A stretch of DNA of 47,769 bases from Roseateles sp. GTDB taxonomy: Bacteria > Pseudomonadota > Gammaproteobacteria > Burkholderiales > Burkholderiaceae. Within the stretch, counting starts at the first letter, position 1; every line of letters starts with the position of its first letter. The notes under the pieces are model-generated. The model had not been told where the DNA came from, did not search any database, and saw only the letters and a list, made by a program, of their open reading frames with translations. The position numbers and the translations under genes are program-made. Below are positions 8,740 through 17,441 of this stretch, in pieces. Location of the stretch: contig JAFAMW010000033.1 of the NCBI GenBank assembly GCA_019232985.1, positions 1 through 47,769 on the forward strand. Direction: 5' to 3'.

Positions 8740-8802
8740 GGCGGCGCGGGGCACGGCCCTGCTGACACCCGGCGGCGGCGCTTTCGTTAGCATGCTGCCC
8801 CA

Positions 8803-10557
8803 ATGAATCTCACCCGCATGATCGCCGGCTTCGTGCGCCGGCACTGGACCTCCTATGCCGCGGCGGGCCTGATGCTCGCCGCGATCGCCGCGCTGACGGT
8901 CTGGATCCCGCGCCAGGTCGGCCAGGTCGTCGACGCGCTCGTCGCGCACCGCCTCGCCGGCACGGCGCTCTTGCGCGAGCTCGCCTGGCTGTTCGCGGCC
9001 GGCGCCGCGATCTATCTGCTGCGCGTGGCCTGGCGCCAGGTGCTGTTCGGCGCCTCGTACCGGCTCGGCCAGCAGCTGCGCACGCGGCTGTACGCGCGGC
9101 TCACGCTGCAGGCGCCGGCCTTCTTCCAGGCCAAGCGCACGGGCGACCTGATGGCGCTCGCGACCAACGACATCGACGCGGTCGAGCTTGCCGCGGGCGA
9201 GGCGCTGCTCGCGGGCTTCGACGGCACCCAGACCCTCGTGCTCGTGCTGACGATGATGACGGTCGGCATCGACTGGCGCCTGGGCCTCGCCGCGCTCGCG
9301 CCGTTTCCGCTGATGGGCCTCGCGTTCTGGCATATCTCCAACCATGTGCACCAGGCCTGGCAGAGCTCGCTCACGCGCTTCTCGGCGCTGAACCAGCATG
9401 CGCAGGAGGGCCTCGCCGGGGTACGCACGGTGCGCGCTCTGGGCCTCGTCGACCGCCATGTGCGCCAGTTCCACGACCTCGCCGCCGACGCGGCCGAGGC
9501 GAGCTACCGCGCCCAGCGCTGGGAGGCCGCGTACGAGCCGGCCGTCGGCATGACGCTCGGCGCGGCGACGGCGATCGCGCTGGGCTACGGCGGCTGGCTC
9601 GTGATGCAGCAGCAGCTGTCGATCGGCCAGCTGACCGCGTTCACGATGTACCTGGGCCAGCTGATCTGGCCGATGTTCGCGGCCGGCTGGGTGCTGTCGC
9701 TGTGGGAGCGCGGCCGCGCGGCCTGGGGCCGGCTCGTCCCGGTGCTCGACGCGCCGCTCGTGCTCGAGGACGCCGGCCGCGCCGACCTGCCCGCGCGCGC
9801 GCCGCTGCACTTCGAATCCCTGCGCTTCGGCTATCCGGACGCGGGCCGGCTCGCGCTCGAGGACTTCTCGCTGACGCTCGCGCCGGGCCGCACGCTGGGC
9901 CTGGTCGGCCCGACCGGCGCCGGCAAGTCGACCGTGCTGCGCCTGCTGCTGCGCCAGTTCGAGCCCGAGGCCGGCGCCGTGCGCTTCGGCGCGACCGCGC
10001 TGCCCGAGATCCGGCTCGAGGCGCTGCGCCGCGCGATCGCCTGGGTGCCGCAGGAGCCTTTCCTGTTCTCGGCGACGATCGCCGAGAACATCGCGCTCGC
10101 CCGGCCCGACGCGACGCGCGCCGAGGTCGAGGAGGTCGCGCGGCTCGCCGCCGTCGACTCCGACATCCGCCGCCTGCCCCAGGGCTACGACACCGAGGTC
10201 GGCGAGCGCGGCGTGACGCTGTCGGGCGGCCAGCGCCAGCGCGTTGCGATCGCGCGCGCGCTGCTCGCGAACGCGCCGCTGCTCGTGCTCGACGACGCGC
10301 TGTCGGCCGTCGACACGGCGACCGAGACGCAGATCCTCGCCCACCTGCGCGAGCTGCGCGAGGCCCATCCCGAGCGCAGCGTGATCATCGTCAGCCACCG
10401 CCTCAGCGCCGTGATGGACGCCGACCATATCGCCGTGCTGCGCGCGGGCCGCATCGTCGAGCAGGGCCGCCACGAGGCGCTCGTGGCCGCGGCAGACGGC
10501 TGGTACGCGCAGCAATGGCGTTATCAACAGATCGAGGCGAGTCTTGAAGCGGCCTGA
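8803..10557 (+). CDS. mdlA: ABC exporter half-transporter, MdlA-like subunit
   Basis: A 584-residue half-transporter with an N-terminal six-helix type I exporter domain (about 1-310) and a C-terminal nucleotide-binding domain. Walker A is GPTGAGKST, the signature is LSGGQRQRVAIARAL and Walker B is LLVLDDALSAVD. The residue after the Walker B Asp is another Asp rather than the usual catalytic Glu, the mark of a degenerate ATP site in heterodimeric exporters. The gene overlaps the next half-transporter by 14 bp, so the two surely form one complex. By order and sequence they resemble E. coli MdlA/MdlB, whose substrate is not settled; multidrug or lipid-like export is the usual guess. Confidence 0.88.
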   Translation: MNLTRMIAGFVRRHWTSYAAAGLMLAAIAALTVWIPRQVGQVVDALVAHRLAGTALLRELAWLFAAGAAIYLLRVAWRQVLFGASYRLGQQLRTRLYARLTLQAPAFFQAKRTGDLMALATNDIDAVELAAGEALLAGFDGTQTLVLVLTMMTVGIDWRLGLAALAPFPLMGLAFWHISNHVHQAWQSSLTRFSALNQHAQEGLAGVRTVRALGLVDRHVRQFHDLAADAAEASYRAQRWEAAYEPAVGMTLGAATAIALGYGGWLVMQQQLSIGQLTAFTMYLGQLIWPMFAAGWVLSLWERGRAAWGRLVPVLDAPLVLEDAGRADLPARAPLHFESLRFGYPDAGRLALEDFSLTLAPGRTLGLVGPTGAGKSTVLRLLLRQFEPEAGAVRFGATALPEIRLEALRRAIAWVPQEPFLFSATIAENIALARPDATRAEVEEVARLAAVDSDIRRLPQGYDTEVGERGVTLSGGQRQRVAIARALLANAPLLVLDDALSAVDTATETQILAHLRELREAHPERSVIIVSHRLSAVMDADHIAVLRAGRIVEQGRHEALVAAADGWYAQQWRYQQIEASLEAA

Positions 10558-12313
10558 AGTGGAAAGCAACAACGACAAGGAACGGCCCTGGGCCTCGATC
10601 GGCCTGCTGATGGAATGCGCCGAGCCCGAGCGCGCCCAGCTGTGGCGCGGCCTCGCCTGGCTCGTGCTCGCGGCGGCGCTCGAAGCGCTCGTGCCCGTCG
10701 TCGGCAAGCATTACATCGACGCCTACCTGCTGCCGCGGCGCTTCGCGCTGCCGGCCATGGCCGGGCTCGTGCTCGCGGGCCTCGTCGCGGGCTGGGCGTC
10801 GAGCTGGGTGCGCTTCGCGCAGCTGTCGCGCATGGCCGGCGTCGCGCGGCGCTCGGTGCTGCGCCTGCGCGAGCGCGTCTACGGCCATGTGCTCGCGCTG
10901 CCGATGGCCTTCTTCGACCGCGCGATCACGGGCCAGCTCGTGAGCCGCGTGACCAACGACACCGAGGCCGTCAACACGCTGTACCGCCAGGTGCTTTACG
11001 TGATGCTCGACTCGAGCATCGTCGTCGTCGGCTCGATGACGGCGATGGCCTGGCTCGACTGGCGGCTGATGCTGATCGTCGCGCTGCTCGTGCCGGCGAT
11101 GGTGCTGATCATCCTGCTCTACCAGCGCTTCAGCAGCCAGGCCGTGCAGCGCCAGCGCCAGCTGCGCAGCGACATCAACGCGCAGATGGCCGAGAGCATC
11201 GCCGGCATGGCCGTGCTGCAGGCGGCCGGCGCGGCGCCGCGCTTCGCCGAGCGTTTCGCGCGCACGAACGCCGAGCACCGCGAGTCGCGCCGCGCCGAGC
11301 TGCGCGCGAACGCGTGGCTGCTGCGCCCGGCGCTCGACCTGCTCAACGTCGGGCTGATCGTCGTCGTGATCTACGGCTTCGGCCAGCGCGAGCTGTCGGG
11401 CGTCGAGGTCGGCCTGCTCTACGCCTTCCTCGCGTATATCGCACGCGTCGTCGAGCCGCTGATCCAGATCACCCTGCAGTTCGGCCAGCTCCAGCAGGCC
11501 ATGGTCGCGGCCGCACGCGTGCGCACCCTCCTGCAGGAGACCGCGCCGGTGGCCGAGCACGACGCGGCGCGCGCGGTCACGCGCGGGGCGATCGCGATCG
11601 AATCCTTGAGCTTCGGCTACGACCCGGCGCGGCCGGTGCTGCACGACCTCGACCTGCACATCGCGCCGGGCAGCTTCGTCGGCGTCGTCGGCCACACGGG
11701 CAGCGGCAAGAGCACGCTGCTGTCGCTGCTGCTGCGCTTCTACACGGCGCAGAGCGGTGCGATCCGCGTCGACGATCAGGCGCTCGCGAGCCTGCCCGAC
11801 GCGGCGTTCCGCGCGGCCGTGGGCCTGGTGCCGCAGGAGCCGTATCTCGTCGCCGCGAGCGCGCGCGAGAACATCGCGATGGGCCGCGCGGTCGACGCGG
11901 CCGGCATCCGCGCGGCCGCGCTCGCGGCGCGCATCGACGCGTTCATCGAGTCGCTGCCGCAGGGCTACGACACCCTGCTCGGCGAGGGCGGCGCGCGCCT
12001 GTCGACGGGCCAGAAGCAGCTCGTCGCGATGGCGCGCGCGCTCGCGGGCCAGCCGCGCATCCTGTTCCTCGACGAGGCCACGTCGAACATCGACAGCGCG
12101 ACCGAGCGCACCGTCAGCGCGGCGCTCGAGCAGCTGCGCGGCCGCGTCACGATCGTCGCGATCGCGCACCGCCTGTCGACGATCCGTGCGGCCGACCAGA
12201 TCGTCGTGCTCAACCATGGCCGCATCGCCGAGCGCGGCACGCATGGCGAGCTGATGGGCATCGACGGCGGGCTGTACCAGCGGCTCGTGCAGCTGCAGGC
12301 GCTCGAGGAGTGA
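10544..12313 (+). CDS. mdlB: ABC exporter half-transporter, MdlB-like subunit
   Basis: A 589-residue half-transporter, partner of the preceding gene (14-bp overlap). The membrane domain covers about residues 20-330 and includes the coupling-helix-like segment LVSRVTNDTEAVNTLY, close to LISRVTNDTEV in MdlB-type proteins. The ATPase domain has Walker A GHTGSGKST, the non-canonical signature LSTGQKQLVAMARAL (Thr for the first Gly), Walker B ILFLDEATSNID with the catalytic Glu, and the H-loop IAHRLST. Paired with the Asp-substituted Walker B of the other subunit, this predicts one working and one degenerate ATP site. It is followed by a hairpin and a convergent small gene. Confidence 0.88.
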   Translation: MKRPEVESNNDKERPWASIGLLMECAEPERAQLWRGLAWLVLAAALEALVPVVGKHYIDAYLLPRRFALPAMAGLVLAGLVAGWASSWVRFAQLSRMAGVARRSVLRLRERVYGHVLALPMAFFDRAITGQLVSRVTNDTEAVNTLYRQVLYVMLDSSIVVVGSMTAMAWLDWRLMLIVALLVPAMVLIILLYQRFSSQAVQRQRQLRSDINAQMAESIAGMAVLQAAGAAPRFAERFARTNAEHRESRRAELRANAWLLRPALDLLNVGLIVVVIYGFGQRELSGVEVGLLYAFLAYIARVVEPLIQITLQFGQLQQAMVAAARVRTLLQETAPVAEHDAARAVTRGAIAIESLSFGYDPARPVLHDLDLHIAPGSFVGVVGHTGSGKSTLLSLLLRFYTAQSGAIRVDDQALASLPDAAFRAAVGLVPQEPYLVAASARENIAMGRAVDAAGIRAAALAARIDAFIESLPQGYDTLLGEGGARLSTGQKQLVAMARALAGQPRILFLDEATSNIDSATERTVSAALEQLRGRVTIVAIAHRLSTIRAADQIVVLNHGRIAERGTHGELMGIDGGLYQRLVQLQALEE

Positions 12314-12330
12314 GAGCAAAGACGCTCGGC

Positions 12331-12351
12331 ACGGCGGAGCCGAGCCGCCGT
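12331..12351. terminator. Hairpin between convergent mdlB and the small membrane-protein gene
   Basis: A 7-bp inverted repeat, ACGGCGG (12331-12337) and CCGCCGT (12345-12351) with a 7-nt loop, fills the gap between two convergent genes. No T-tract is seen on either side, so this is a tentative bidirectional terminator. Confidence 0.35.
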
Positions 12352-12355
12352 CGCG

Positions 12356-12538
12356 TCAGAGCACGAGCGCCAAGCGCTCGAGAACCATCAGCGCGAAGAA
12401 GCCGATCCCGCCGATCACGGTCCAGCGCAGCAGCACGACCATGCGCCGCAGCCATTGACGGTCGCGCGTCGCGACGAAGCCCGCGAAGCAGCCGAGCGCG
12501 GCGACGAACAGGAGGCCGATGGCGAGCCGGACGAACAT
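12356..12538 (-). CDS. Small two-helix membrane protein, unknown function
   Basis: A 60-residue protein with two membrane helices: LAIGLLFVAALGCFAGFVA near the start and a second around WTVIGGIGFFALMVLERLAL. A short basic cytoplasmic turn (TRDRQWLRRM) lies between them. The frame is clean, has a plausible hydrophobic pattern and fits the space between the 83-codon gene (10 bp upstream) and the convergent exporter. It runs in the same direction as lpxC and the RelA/SpoT pair. The function is unknown. I count it as a gene because a helix-turn-helix membrane pattern with a positive-inside loop is unlikely to arise by chance. Confidence 0.6.
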   Translation of the reverse strand: MFVRLAIGLLFVAALGCFAGFVATRDRQWLRRMVVLLRWTVIGGIGFFALMVLERLALVL

Positions 12539-12547
12539 CAGACCGCT

Positions 12548-12799
12548 TCAGCCATTGACCAGCTCGACGCCACGGGCAGCAAGGCCCTCGATCGTCTCGA
12601 AATAGCGGCCATGGGTGCGACGCAGGTCGCTCTCGTTCGCAGCCTCCAGCAAGACCACTTCCCGGTTCGTCCCTTGGGCAAGCAAGGAAAGCTCAAGCTC
12701 CAACCGAGCATCCTGTGCCACTTCACGCTGGGCATCGAGAAAAGCACGCATCTCGATCAGCGTGCCGCTGCGACGGTCATAGTCGATCAGGTAAATCAT
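12548..12799 (-). CDS. Small soluble protein partnered with the RelA/SpoT-domain gene
   Basis: An 83-residue protein beginning MIYLIDYDRRSGTL. Its ATG overlaps the stop of the upstream RelA/SpoT-domain gene (ATGA), so the two are translationally coupled. The sequence has an alpha/beta look: a first strand YLIDYDR, an acidic helix (MRAFLDAQREVAQDARLELE), a strand REVVLLEAANES and a final helix TIEGLAARGVELV. I recall similar short YLIxYDR proteins beside RelA/SpoT-domain genes in other bacteria, but cannot confirm the family here. A regulator or antitoxin-like partner of the nucleotide enzyme is an inference. Base composition is less GC-rich than the flanking genes, as for the upstream gene. 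Confidence 0.65.
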   Translation of the reverse strand: MIYLIDYDRRSGTLIEMRAFLDAQREVAQDARLELELSLLAQGTNREVVLLEAANESDLRRTHGRYFETIEGLAARGVELVNG

Positions 12800-13529
12800 G
12801 TCTCGTCGAACACGGCGTCCGGGTTATCCGCAACCTGCTGCAGGCGCATGGAGAGTGCGCGCCTGTCTCGCTCAAGATCGGCTTGTTCGGCAGCGAGCTG
12901 GCTCAAAAGCTCTTCATCGCCGCTGGACGCCAGTCGCCGCGTGGCAAGCCGCACAAGATCCTGCACGAAGTCGACATGGTACGCGGCATCCGACAAGCCC
13001 ACCATCCTTGCACGAACGGCTTCATCACCCCCGCCATATTTGAGAGCATGGCCAAACCGGTCAGCCACCTTCTCCGACAGCATCGCCCATAGATGCTGCA
13101 ATTCGGTCCGGACCTGAATCTCGGCCCAGCGACCCTCGACCTGACGACAACATGCATGGCTCGGTAGCCGGAGCTCGGCTCGGCCACGCGATCGACCGCT
13201 CTTGCATCCGGAAAGCGCTGGCACAACCTGACCACCAGCGACTGCTGATGCTCGAGGCCCTTCACCACGACGCGGCATCCTGCGATGTCCTGGAGGCGCG
13301 TCAACTGCGTGCTGAGCCGGCGCAGTTTCTCGACGATTGCGGCCGTGGACTTCGCGGGGCGCGCCGTAGGCGCCAGACCGAAATCCTTGCGCAGTATCTG
13401 CATCACGACGCTGCTGGTCGCCGCGAACGATCGCCTGTATTCGTCCAGCATGCGCAGGTCGTCACCGCCCAGGTCACCCGCTTTGAGCCGCTCCCCAAGC
13501 TTGTCGAGCTGGTTGCGACTCAAGGCCAT
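12796..13529 (-). pseudogene. RelA/SpoT-domain alarmone synthetase-like gene with a frameshift
   Basis: Two frames together give one small alarmone-synthetase-like protein of about 244 residues. The first part (ATG 13529) has the N-terminal helix MALSRNQLDKLGERLK and synthetase-like motifs RPAKSTAAIVEKL, LQDIAGCRVVV and SSGYRAMHVVV. The match then stops. The domain resumes in another frame with EGRWAEIQVRTELQHLWAML, the conserved end of the synthetase fold, and a C-terminal coiled region. The shift lies at about 13140-13150, and one lost base restores the whole protein. No slippery homopolymer is seen there, so a mutation or a sequencing error is more likely than programmed frameshifting. No HD hydrolase or regulatory (TGS, ACT) domain is present. 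The gene starts 9 bp after lpxC and is coupled to the 83-codon gene. Confidence 0.75.
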
Positions 13530-13538
13530 GAACCAGCG

Positions 13539-14474
13539 CTACCAGGCCGGCGCGAGCTGCGCGAAGCCCGCGGGCGCGAGCTTGTCGTCGGTGAACGTGA
13601 CGATGTCGTAGGCGGTCGCGTCGGCGAGCAGCGCGCGCAGCAGCTTGTTGTTCAGCGCGTGGCCGCCCTTGAAGCTCGTGTACGCGGCGAGCATCGGGTG
13701 GCCCGCGACGTGCATGTCGCCGATCGCGTCGAGGATCTTGTGCTTGACGAACTCGTCGTCGTAGCGAAGACCGTCGGCGTTGAGCACGCGGTAGTCGTCG
13801 ACGACGATCGCGTTGTCCATCGAGCCGCCGAGCGTCAGGCCGCGCGAGCGCATCAGCTCGATGTCGCTCGTCATGCCGAAGGTGCGCGCGCGCGCGATCT
13901 CGCGCTTGTACTGGCCCGAGCCCATGTCGAACACGTACTGCTGGCCCGTCGCCGCGACGGCCGGGTTGTCGAACTCGATCTGGAAGGACAGCGTGTAGCC
14001 ATGGTGCGGCTCGAGGCGCGCCCACATCAGGCGCTTGCCCTCGCCCTGCCGCACCTCGACGGTCTTCTTCACGCGCAGGAACTTCTTCGGCGCGTTCTGC
14101 AGCTCGATGCCCGCGCTCTGCAGCAGGTAGACGAAGCTCGCGGCCGAGCCGTCGAGGATCGGCACCTCGTCGGCGTTGATGTCGATATAGACGTTGTCCA
14201 GGCCCAGGCCTGCGCAGGCCGAGAGCAGGTGTTCGATCGTCTGGACCTTGGGCGCACCCGGGTCGCCGCCGGGGGAGATCGTCGTCGCCATGCGCGTGTC
14301 GCAGACCGCCTCGGGACGCACCGGGATGTCGACCGGCTCGTTGAGGTCGACGCGGCGGAACACGATGCCGGTGTCGGGCGCGGCCGGGCGCAGCGTGAGC
14401 TCGACGCGCTGGCCGCTGTGGATGCCGACGCCGACCGCACGCGTCAGGGACTTGAGGGTTCTCTGCTGCACCAT
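13539..14474 (-). CDS. lpxC: UDP-3-O-acyl-N-acetylglucosamine deacetylase
   Basis: A 311-residue LpxC, which performs the first committed step of lipid A synthesis: zinc-dependent removal of the acetyl group from UDP-3-O-acyl-GlcNAc in the cytoplasm. The general base and zinc ligands are visible: Glu81/His82 in QTIEHLLSA, His245 and Asp249 in [12 protein letters not shown], and the catalytic His272 in FKGGHALNN. The 245-249-272 spacing equals that of E. coli 238-242-265. I chose the start [10 protein letters not shown] at 14474 because family members begin there; the longer frame upstream lies in the kinase gene. In the classical dcw order lpxC follows ftsZ directly; here two unrelated genes sit between them. 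Confidence 0.97.
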   Translation of the reverse strand: MVQQRTLKSLTRAVGVGIHSGQRVELTLRPAAPDTGIVFRRVDLNEPVDIPVRPEAVCDTRMATTISPGGDPGAPKVQTIEHLLSACAGLGLDNVYIDINADEVPILDGSAASFVYLLQSAGIELQNAPKKFLRVKKTVEVRQGEGKRLMWARLEPHHGYTLSFQIEFDNPAVAATGQQYVFDMGSGQYKREIARARTFGMTSDIELMRSRGLTLGGSMDNAIVVDDYRVLNADGLRYDDEFVKHKILDAIGDMHVAGHPMLAAYTSFKGGHALNNKLLRALLADATAYDIVTFTDDKLAPAGFAQLAPAW

Positions 14475-14545
14475 GGCCGCGATTTTATTCGGCCGACGTT
14501 GCGCGCGTGCTGCGAATCGCAATGGCCTTGTGTCGCCGCGGCCCA

Positions 14546-15403
14546 TCACGACGCGGCCCGGCGCACGATCGGCAGGCGCAGCGACAGGCGCGTGCCCGCG
14601 CCGGGGCTCGTGTCGAGCCGCAGGTGGCCGTGCAGCGCGTCGGCGCGGCGCTGCAGGCCGCGCAGGCCGCGGCCGCCAGCCGCGCGCTGCGCGTCGAAGC
14701 CGCGGCCATCGTCCTCGACGCGGATCTCGACCCAGCGGCCGACCTGGCGCGTGACGAGGCGCACGCGGCTCGCCTGCGCATGCTTGAGCACGTTGTTGAA
14801 GGCCTCCTGCAGCAGGCGCAAAACCTGCAGCGCGTCGGGCGGCGCGAGCCATTCGAGCGGCGGGATGTCGTGGACCGACCAGTCGAGCTGCAGGCCGCCG
14901 GCCTGCAGGCGCTTGCCGAGCCGGAAGCGCATGGTCGCGAGCAGCGCGACGAGGTCGTGGCCGACCGGCTCGACCGAGTCGATCACGAGGCGCAGGTCGT
15001 CCACGCATTCGCGCAGCAGCTCGACGAGCTCGTGCTGGCCCAGCGTGCCCTGCTCGACCGCGACGAGCGCCGACAGCAGCGCCGAGCCGAGGCCGTCGTG
15101 CATGTCCTGCATCAGGCGCTGGCGCTCGGCCGCGAGGACCTGCTCGCGGCCGGTGCGGCACGCCGCCTCGTGCGCGACGCGCAGCGTTTCGGCCTGTTCG
15201 CGCAGGCGCGCCGCGAGTTCGTCGGCATGCGATCGCCGCAACGCGGCCACGCGGCGCTGCTGGCGATGCAGCAGGAGGCCGAAGAGGACGGCCGCGAGCA
15301 GCAGCAGCAAGGCCGTCGCCAACATGCCGCCGAGCAGCAGCGACCAGGCGCGGGTGAAATTCGGATCCATCGATGCGGGAGCGAGCCCGGTCGTGCCGGG
15401 CAT
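14546..15403 (-). CDS. Orphan membrane sensor histidine kinase (NarX/HPK7-like)
   Basis: A 285-residue kinase. One membrane helix (about residues 19-45, [20 protein letters not shown]) is followed by a coiled-coil-like linker rich in Arg, Glu and Ala. The dimerisation/phosphoacceptor motif is [17 protein letters not shown] with His102, and the ATPase domain has the N-box [14 protein letters not shown]1 VEDDGRGFD and G2 [11 protein letters not shown]. It has almost no periplasmic domain, so it probably senses within or at the membrane. No response-regulator gene is in the window, so its partner is elsewhere. Starts at 15403 (ATG) or 15370 ([12 protein letters not shown]) are both possible. It lies 71 bp upstream of lpxC in the same direction. 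Confidence 0.82.
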   Translation of the reverse strand: MPGTTGLAPASMDPNFTRAWSLLLGGMLATALLLLLAAVLFGLLLHRQQRRVAALRRSHADELAARLREQAETLRVAHEAACRTGREQVLAAERQRLMQDMHDGLGSALLSALVAVEQGTLGQHELVELLRECVDDLRLVIDSVEPVGHDLVALLATMRFRLGKRLQAGGLQLDWSVHDIPPLEWLAPPDALQVLRLLQEAFNNVLKHAQASRVRLVTRQVGRWVEIRVEDDGRGFDAQRAAGGRGLRGLQRRADALHGHLRLDTSPGAGTRLSLRLPIVRRAAS

Positions 15404-15606
15404 TCTTCGTCAGTCAAGCCCGCGCACTCTGCCGCCCCGTCCGCGCCGCCGCATCCGCCAAATGTGGGGGCCCCTGCATGGTTCTTGACCTCGATCACTT
15501 CCACGCGTGGTTCGGGGCCTGTGCATACTCCCGATTCCGCGTGCCCGCACAGCTGACCGCAAGATTGGCGCCCGTCGCGCCGACTGTCCCAAACGGAGTT
15601 CCCGCC

Positions 15607-16065
15607 ATGCTCGAAGCCCTGATCGACCGCCCCGAATACGAACGCCTCGCGCCCGGCGTCGTCGCCGCGCTGCGCGCCCTGAGCCAGACCGTCGACGCGA
15701 GCGGCCTCGACAAGACCCTCGTCGAGATCGTCAAGGTGCGCGCGTCCCAGCTCAACGGCTGCGCGTTCTGCCTGCAGTTCCACCTGAACATCGCGCGCCA
15801 GCTCGACGTGCCCGCGGCCAAGCTCGACCTGATCGCGGTGTGGCGCGAGGCGCCGCTGTACACGCCGCGCGAGCGCGCGGCGCTCGCGTGGACCGAGGCG
15901 CTCACGCGCATGAACCAGGCCCCGGTCGACCCGGCCGCCGAGGCCGCGCTGCGCGCCGAGTTCACGCTGCCCGAGATCGCGATGCTGACGGCCGCGATCG
16001 GCGCGATCAACGCGTGGAACCGGATCGCCGGCGCGTTGCGCTTCGGGCCGCCGACGGCCGGCTAA
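15607..16065 (+). CDS. AhpD-like carboxymuconolactone decarboxylase family protein
   Basis: A 152-residue all-helical protein of the CMD/AhpD fold. The redox motif CxxCxxxH is present as C52-A-F-C55-L-Q-F-H59 within SQLNGCAFCLQFH, typical of AhpD-type alkylhydroperoxidase-like proteins that cycle through a Cys-Cys disulfide. I chose ATG 15607 because the frame upstream has no family features and this start gives the standard length. It is the only plus-strand gene between lpxC and mraZ and converges on ftsZ. A role in peroxide or redox defence is the family default. The true substrate is unknown. Confidence 0.85.
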   Translation: MLEALIDRPEYERLAPGVVAALRALSQTVDASGLDKTLVEIVKVRASQLNGCAFCLQFHLNIARQLDVPAAKLDLIAVWREAPLYTPRERAALAWTEALTRMNQAPVDPAAEAALRAEFTLPEIAMLTAAIGAINAWNRIAGALRFGPPTAG

Positions 16066-16098
16066 AAGAAAAAAGGCGCTGCACGAGGTGCAGCGCCT
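16064..16098 (-). terminator. Intrinsic terminator of ftsZ and the dcw cluster
   Basis: A perfect 11-bp stem (AGGCGCTGCAC at 16074-16084 with GTGCAGCGCCT at 16088-16098) with a 3-nt loop. On the minus strand it is followed by a T-rich run (TTTTTTCTTTTA), the classic rho-independent pattern. It lies 33 bp after the ftsZ stop, and the T-run overlaps the stop of the convergent AhpD-like gene. Confidence 0.92.
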
Positions 16099-16130
16099 AC
16101 AAGGCAGGAGGTTTGCGGCGGACGGATCGT

Positions 16131-17372
16131 TCAGTCGGCCTGCTTGCGCAGGAAGGCCGGGATCTCGATCTCGTCCATGCCGTTCGACGACAGCGCCTCG
16201 ACCTTGGCCGCGGCCGTGCGCATATGGCGCCACACGCTCGGCACCGGGTTGGCCTGGTAGTCGCCGCCCGTCGCCATGCCGACGCCGGCCGGCGCGGCCG
16301 TCGCGTGGCCATGGCCGCCGCCGACGCTGACCTGCTGGGTCAGCACCGGCATGTTGTCGGTGCCGGTGCGCATCACCGGCTGCTGGACGACCGACAGCGG
16401 CGCCTGGGCGCGCGCCTTCTGGCCCGTCAGGCCGGTCGCGATCACGGTCACGCGCAGCGCGTCGCCGAGGCTCTCGTCGTAGGCGGCGCCGTAGATGATG
16501 TGCGCGTCTTCCGACGCGTAGCGCTTGATCGCGTTCATCACGTTGCGGCTCTCGGCGAGCTTGAAGTTCGCGCGGCCCGCAGCGATCAGCACGAGCACGC
16601 CGCGCGCGCCCGACAGGTCGATGCCTTCGAGCAGCGGGCAGGCCATCGCGGCCTCGGCGGCCTTGCTCGCGCGGTCCGGGCCGGTCGCCTGGGCCGTGCC
16701 CATCATGGCCTTGCCGGGCTCGCTCATGACGGTCTTGACGTCTTCGAAGTCGACGTTGATCAGGCCCGGCACGTGGATGATGTCGGAGATGCCGCCGACC
16801 GCGTTCTTCAGCACGTCGTTGGCGTGCGAGAAGGCCTGGTCCTGGCTGATGTCGTCGCCGAGCACCTCGAGCAGCTTCTCGTTGAGCACGACGATCAGCG
16901 AGTCGACGTTGGCTTCGAGCTCGGCGAGGCCCGCGTCGGCGGCCTTCGCGCGGCGGCTGCCTTCGAAGTCGAAGGGCTTGGTCACGACGCCGACGGTCAG
17001 GATGCCCATTTCCTTGGCGACGCGCGCGATCACGGGTGCCGCGCCGGTGCCGGTGCCGCCGCCCATGCCGGCGGTGATGAACAGCATGTTCGCGCCCTGG
17101 ATCGCGTCGCGGATGCGCGCCTCGGCCTCGCCGGCCGCGGCCTTGCCGGCCTCGGGCTTCGCGCCGGCGCCCAGGCCCGTGCTGCCGAGCTGCAGCAGGA
17201 GGTCGGCCTTGGAGCGGTTGAGCGCCTGCGCGTCGGTGTTCGCGCAAATGAACTCGACCCCCTGAACCCCCTGGGCAATCATGTGGTCGACGGCATTGCC
17301 GCCGCCGCCGCCAACCCCGATCACCTTGATCTGGGTGCCCTGGTCAAACTCCTCGATCATCTCGATAGGCAT
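16131..17372 (-). CDS. ftsZ: Cell division GTPase FtsZ
   Basis: A 413-residue tubulin homologue that polymerises into the Z ring. The nucleotide-binding start KVIGVGGGGGNAVDHM (about 16-31), the tubulin signature AGMGGGTGTGAAPVIA (101-116) and the T7-loop region NVDFEDVKTVM are intact. A variable Ala/Gly-rich linker leads to the conserved tail DEIEIPAFLRKQAD, which binds FtsA and other partners. It is the last gene of the dcw run. A perfect Shine-Dalgarno stands 6 nt before the start, stronger than at most upstream genes, in line with the high FtsZ level needed. Confidence 0.98.
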   Translation of the reverse strand: MPIEMIEEFDQGTQIKVIGVGGGGGNAVDHMIAQGVQGVEFICANTDAQALNRSKADLLLQLGSTGLGAGAKPEAGKAAAGEAEARIRDAIQGANMLFITAGMGGGTGTGAAPVIARVAKEMGILTVGVVTKPFDFEGSRRAKAADAGLAELEANVDSLIVVLNEKLLEVLGDDISQDQAFSHANDVLKNAVGGISDIIHVPGLINVDFEDVKTVMSEPGKAMMGTAQATGPDRASKAAEAAMACPLLEGIDLSGARGVLVLIAAGRANFKLAESRNVMNAIKRYASEDAHIIYGAAYDESLGDALRVTVIATGLTGQKARAQAPLSVVQQPVMRTGTDNMPVLTQQVSVGGGHGHATAAPAGVGMATGGDYQANPVPSVWRHMRTAAAKVEALSSNGMDEIEIPAFLRKQAD

Positions 17373-17378
17373 ATCAAA

Positions 17379-17384
17379 CCTCCT
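17379..17384 (-). promoter_or_regulatory. Strong ribosome-binding site of ftsZ
   Basis: AGGAGG on the minus strand, 6 nt before the ftsZ ATG. Most upstream cluster genes rely on stop/start overlap instead. The 69-bp ftsA-ftsZ gap is AT-rich and also has a CATAAT word (17392-17397) that could be the -10 of an extra ftsZ promoter, but I see no good -35. Confidence 0.7.
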
Positions 17385-17441
17385 TTTGCCGATTATGCAG
17401 TTGCCGCGTGTAAAAAACCACAGGAAAGCCCTTTATTTCTT

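Noticed and set aside
12796..13529. Programmed frameshift in the RelA/SpoT-domain gene
   Set aside because: No slippery heptamer or stimulatory hairpin is evident at the shift, so a mutation or a read error is simpler.
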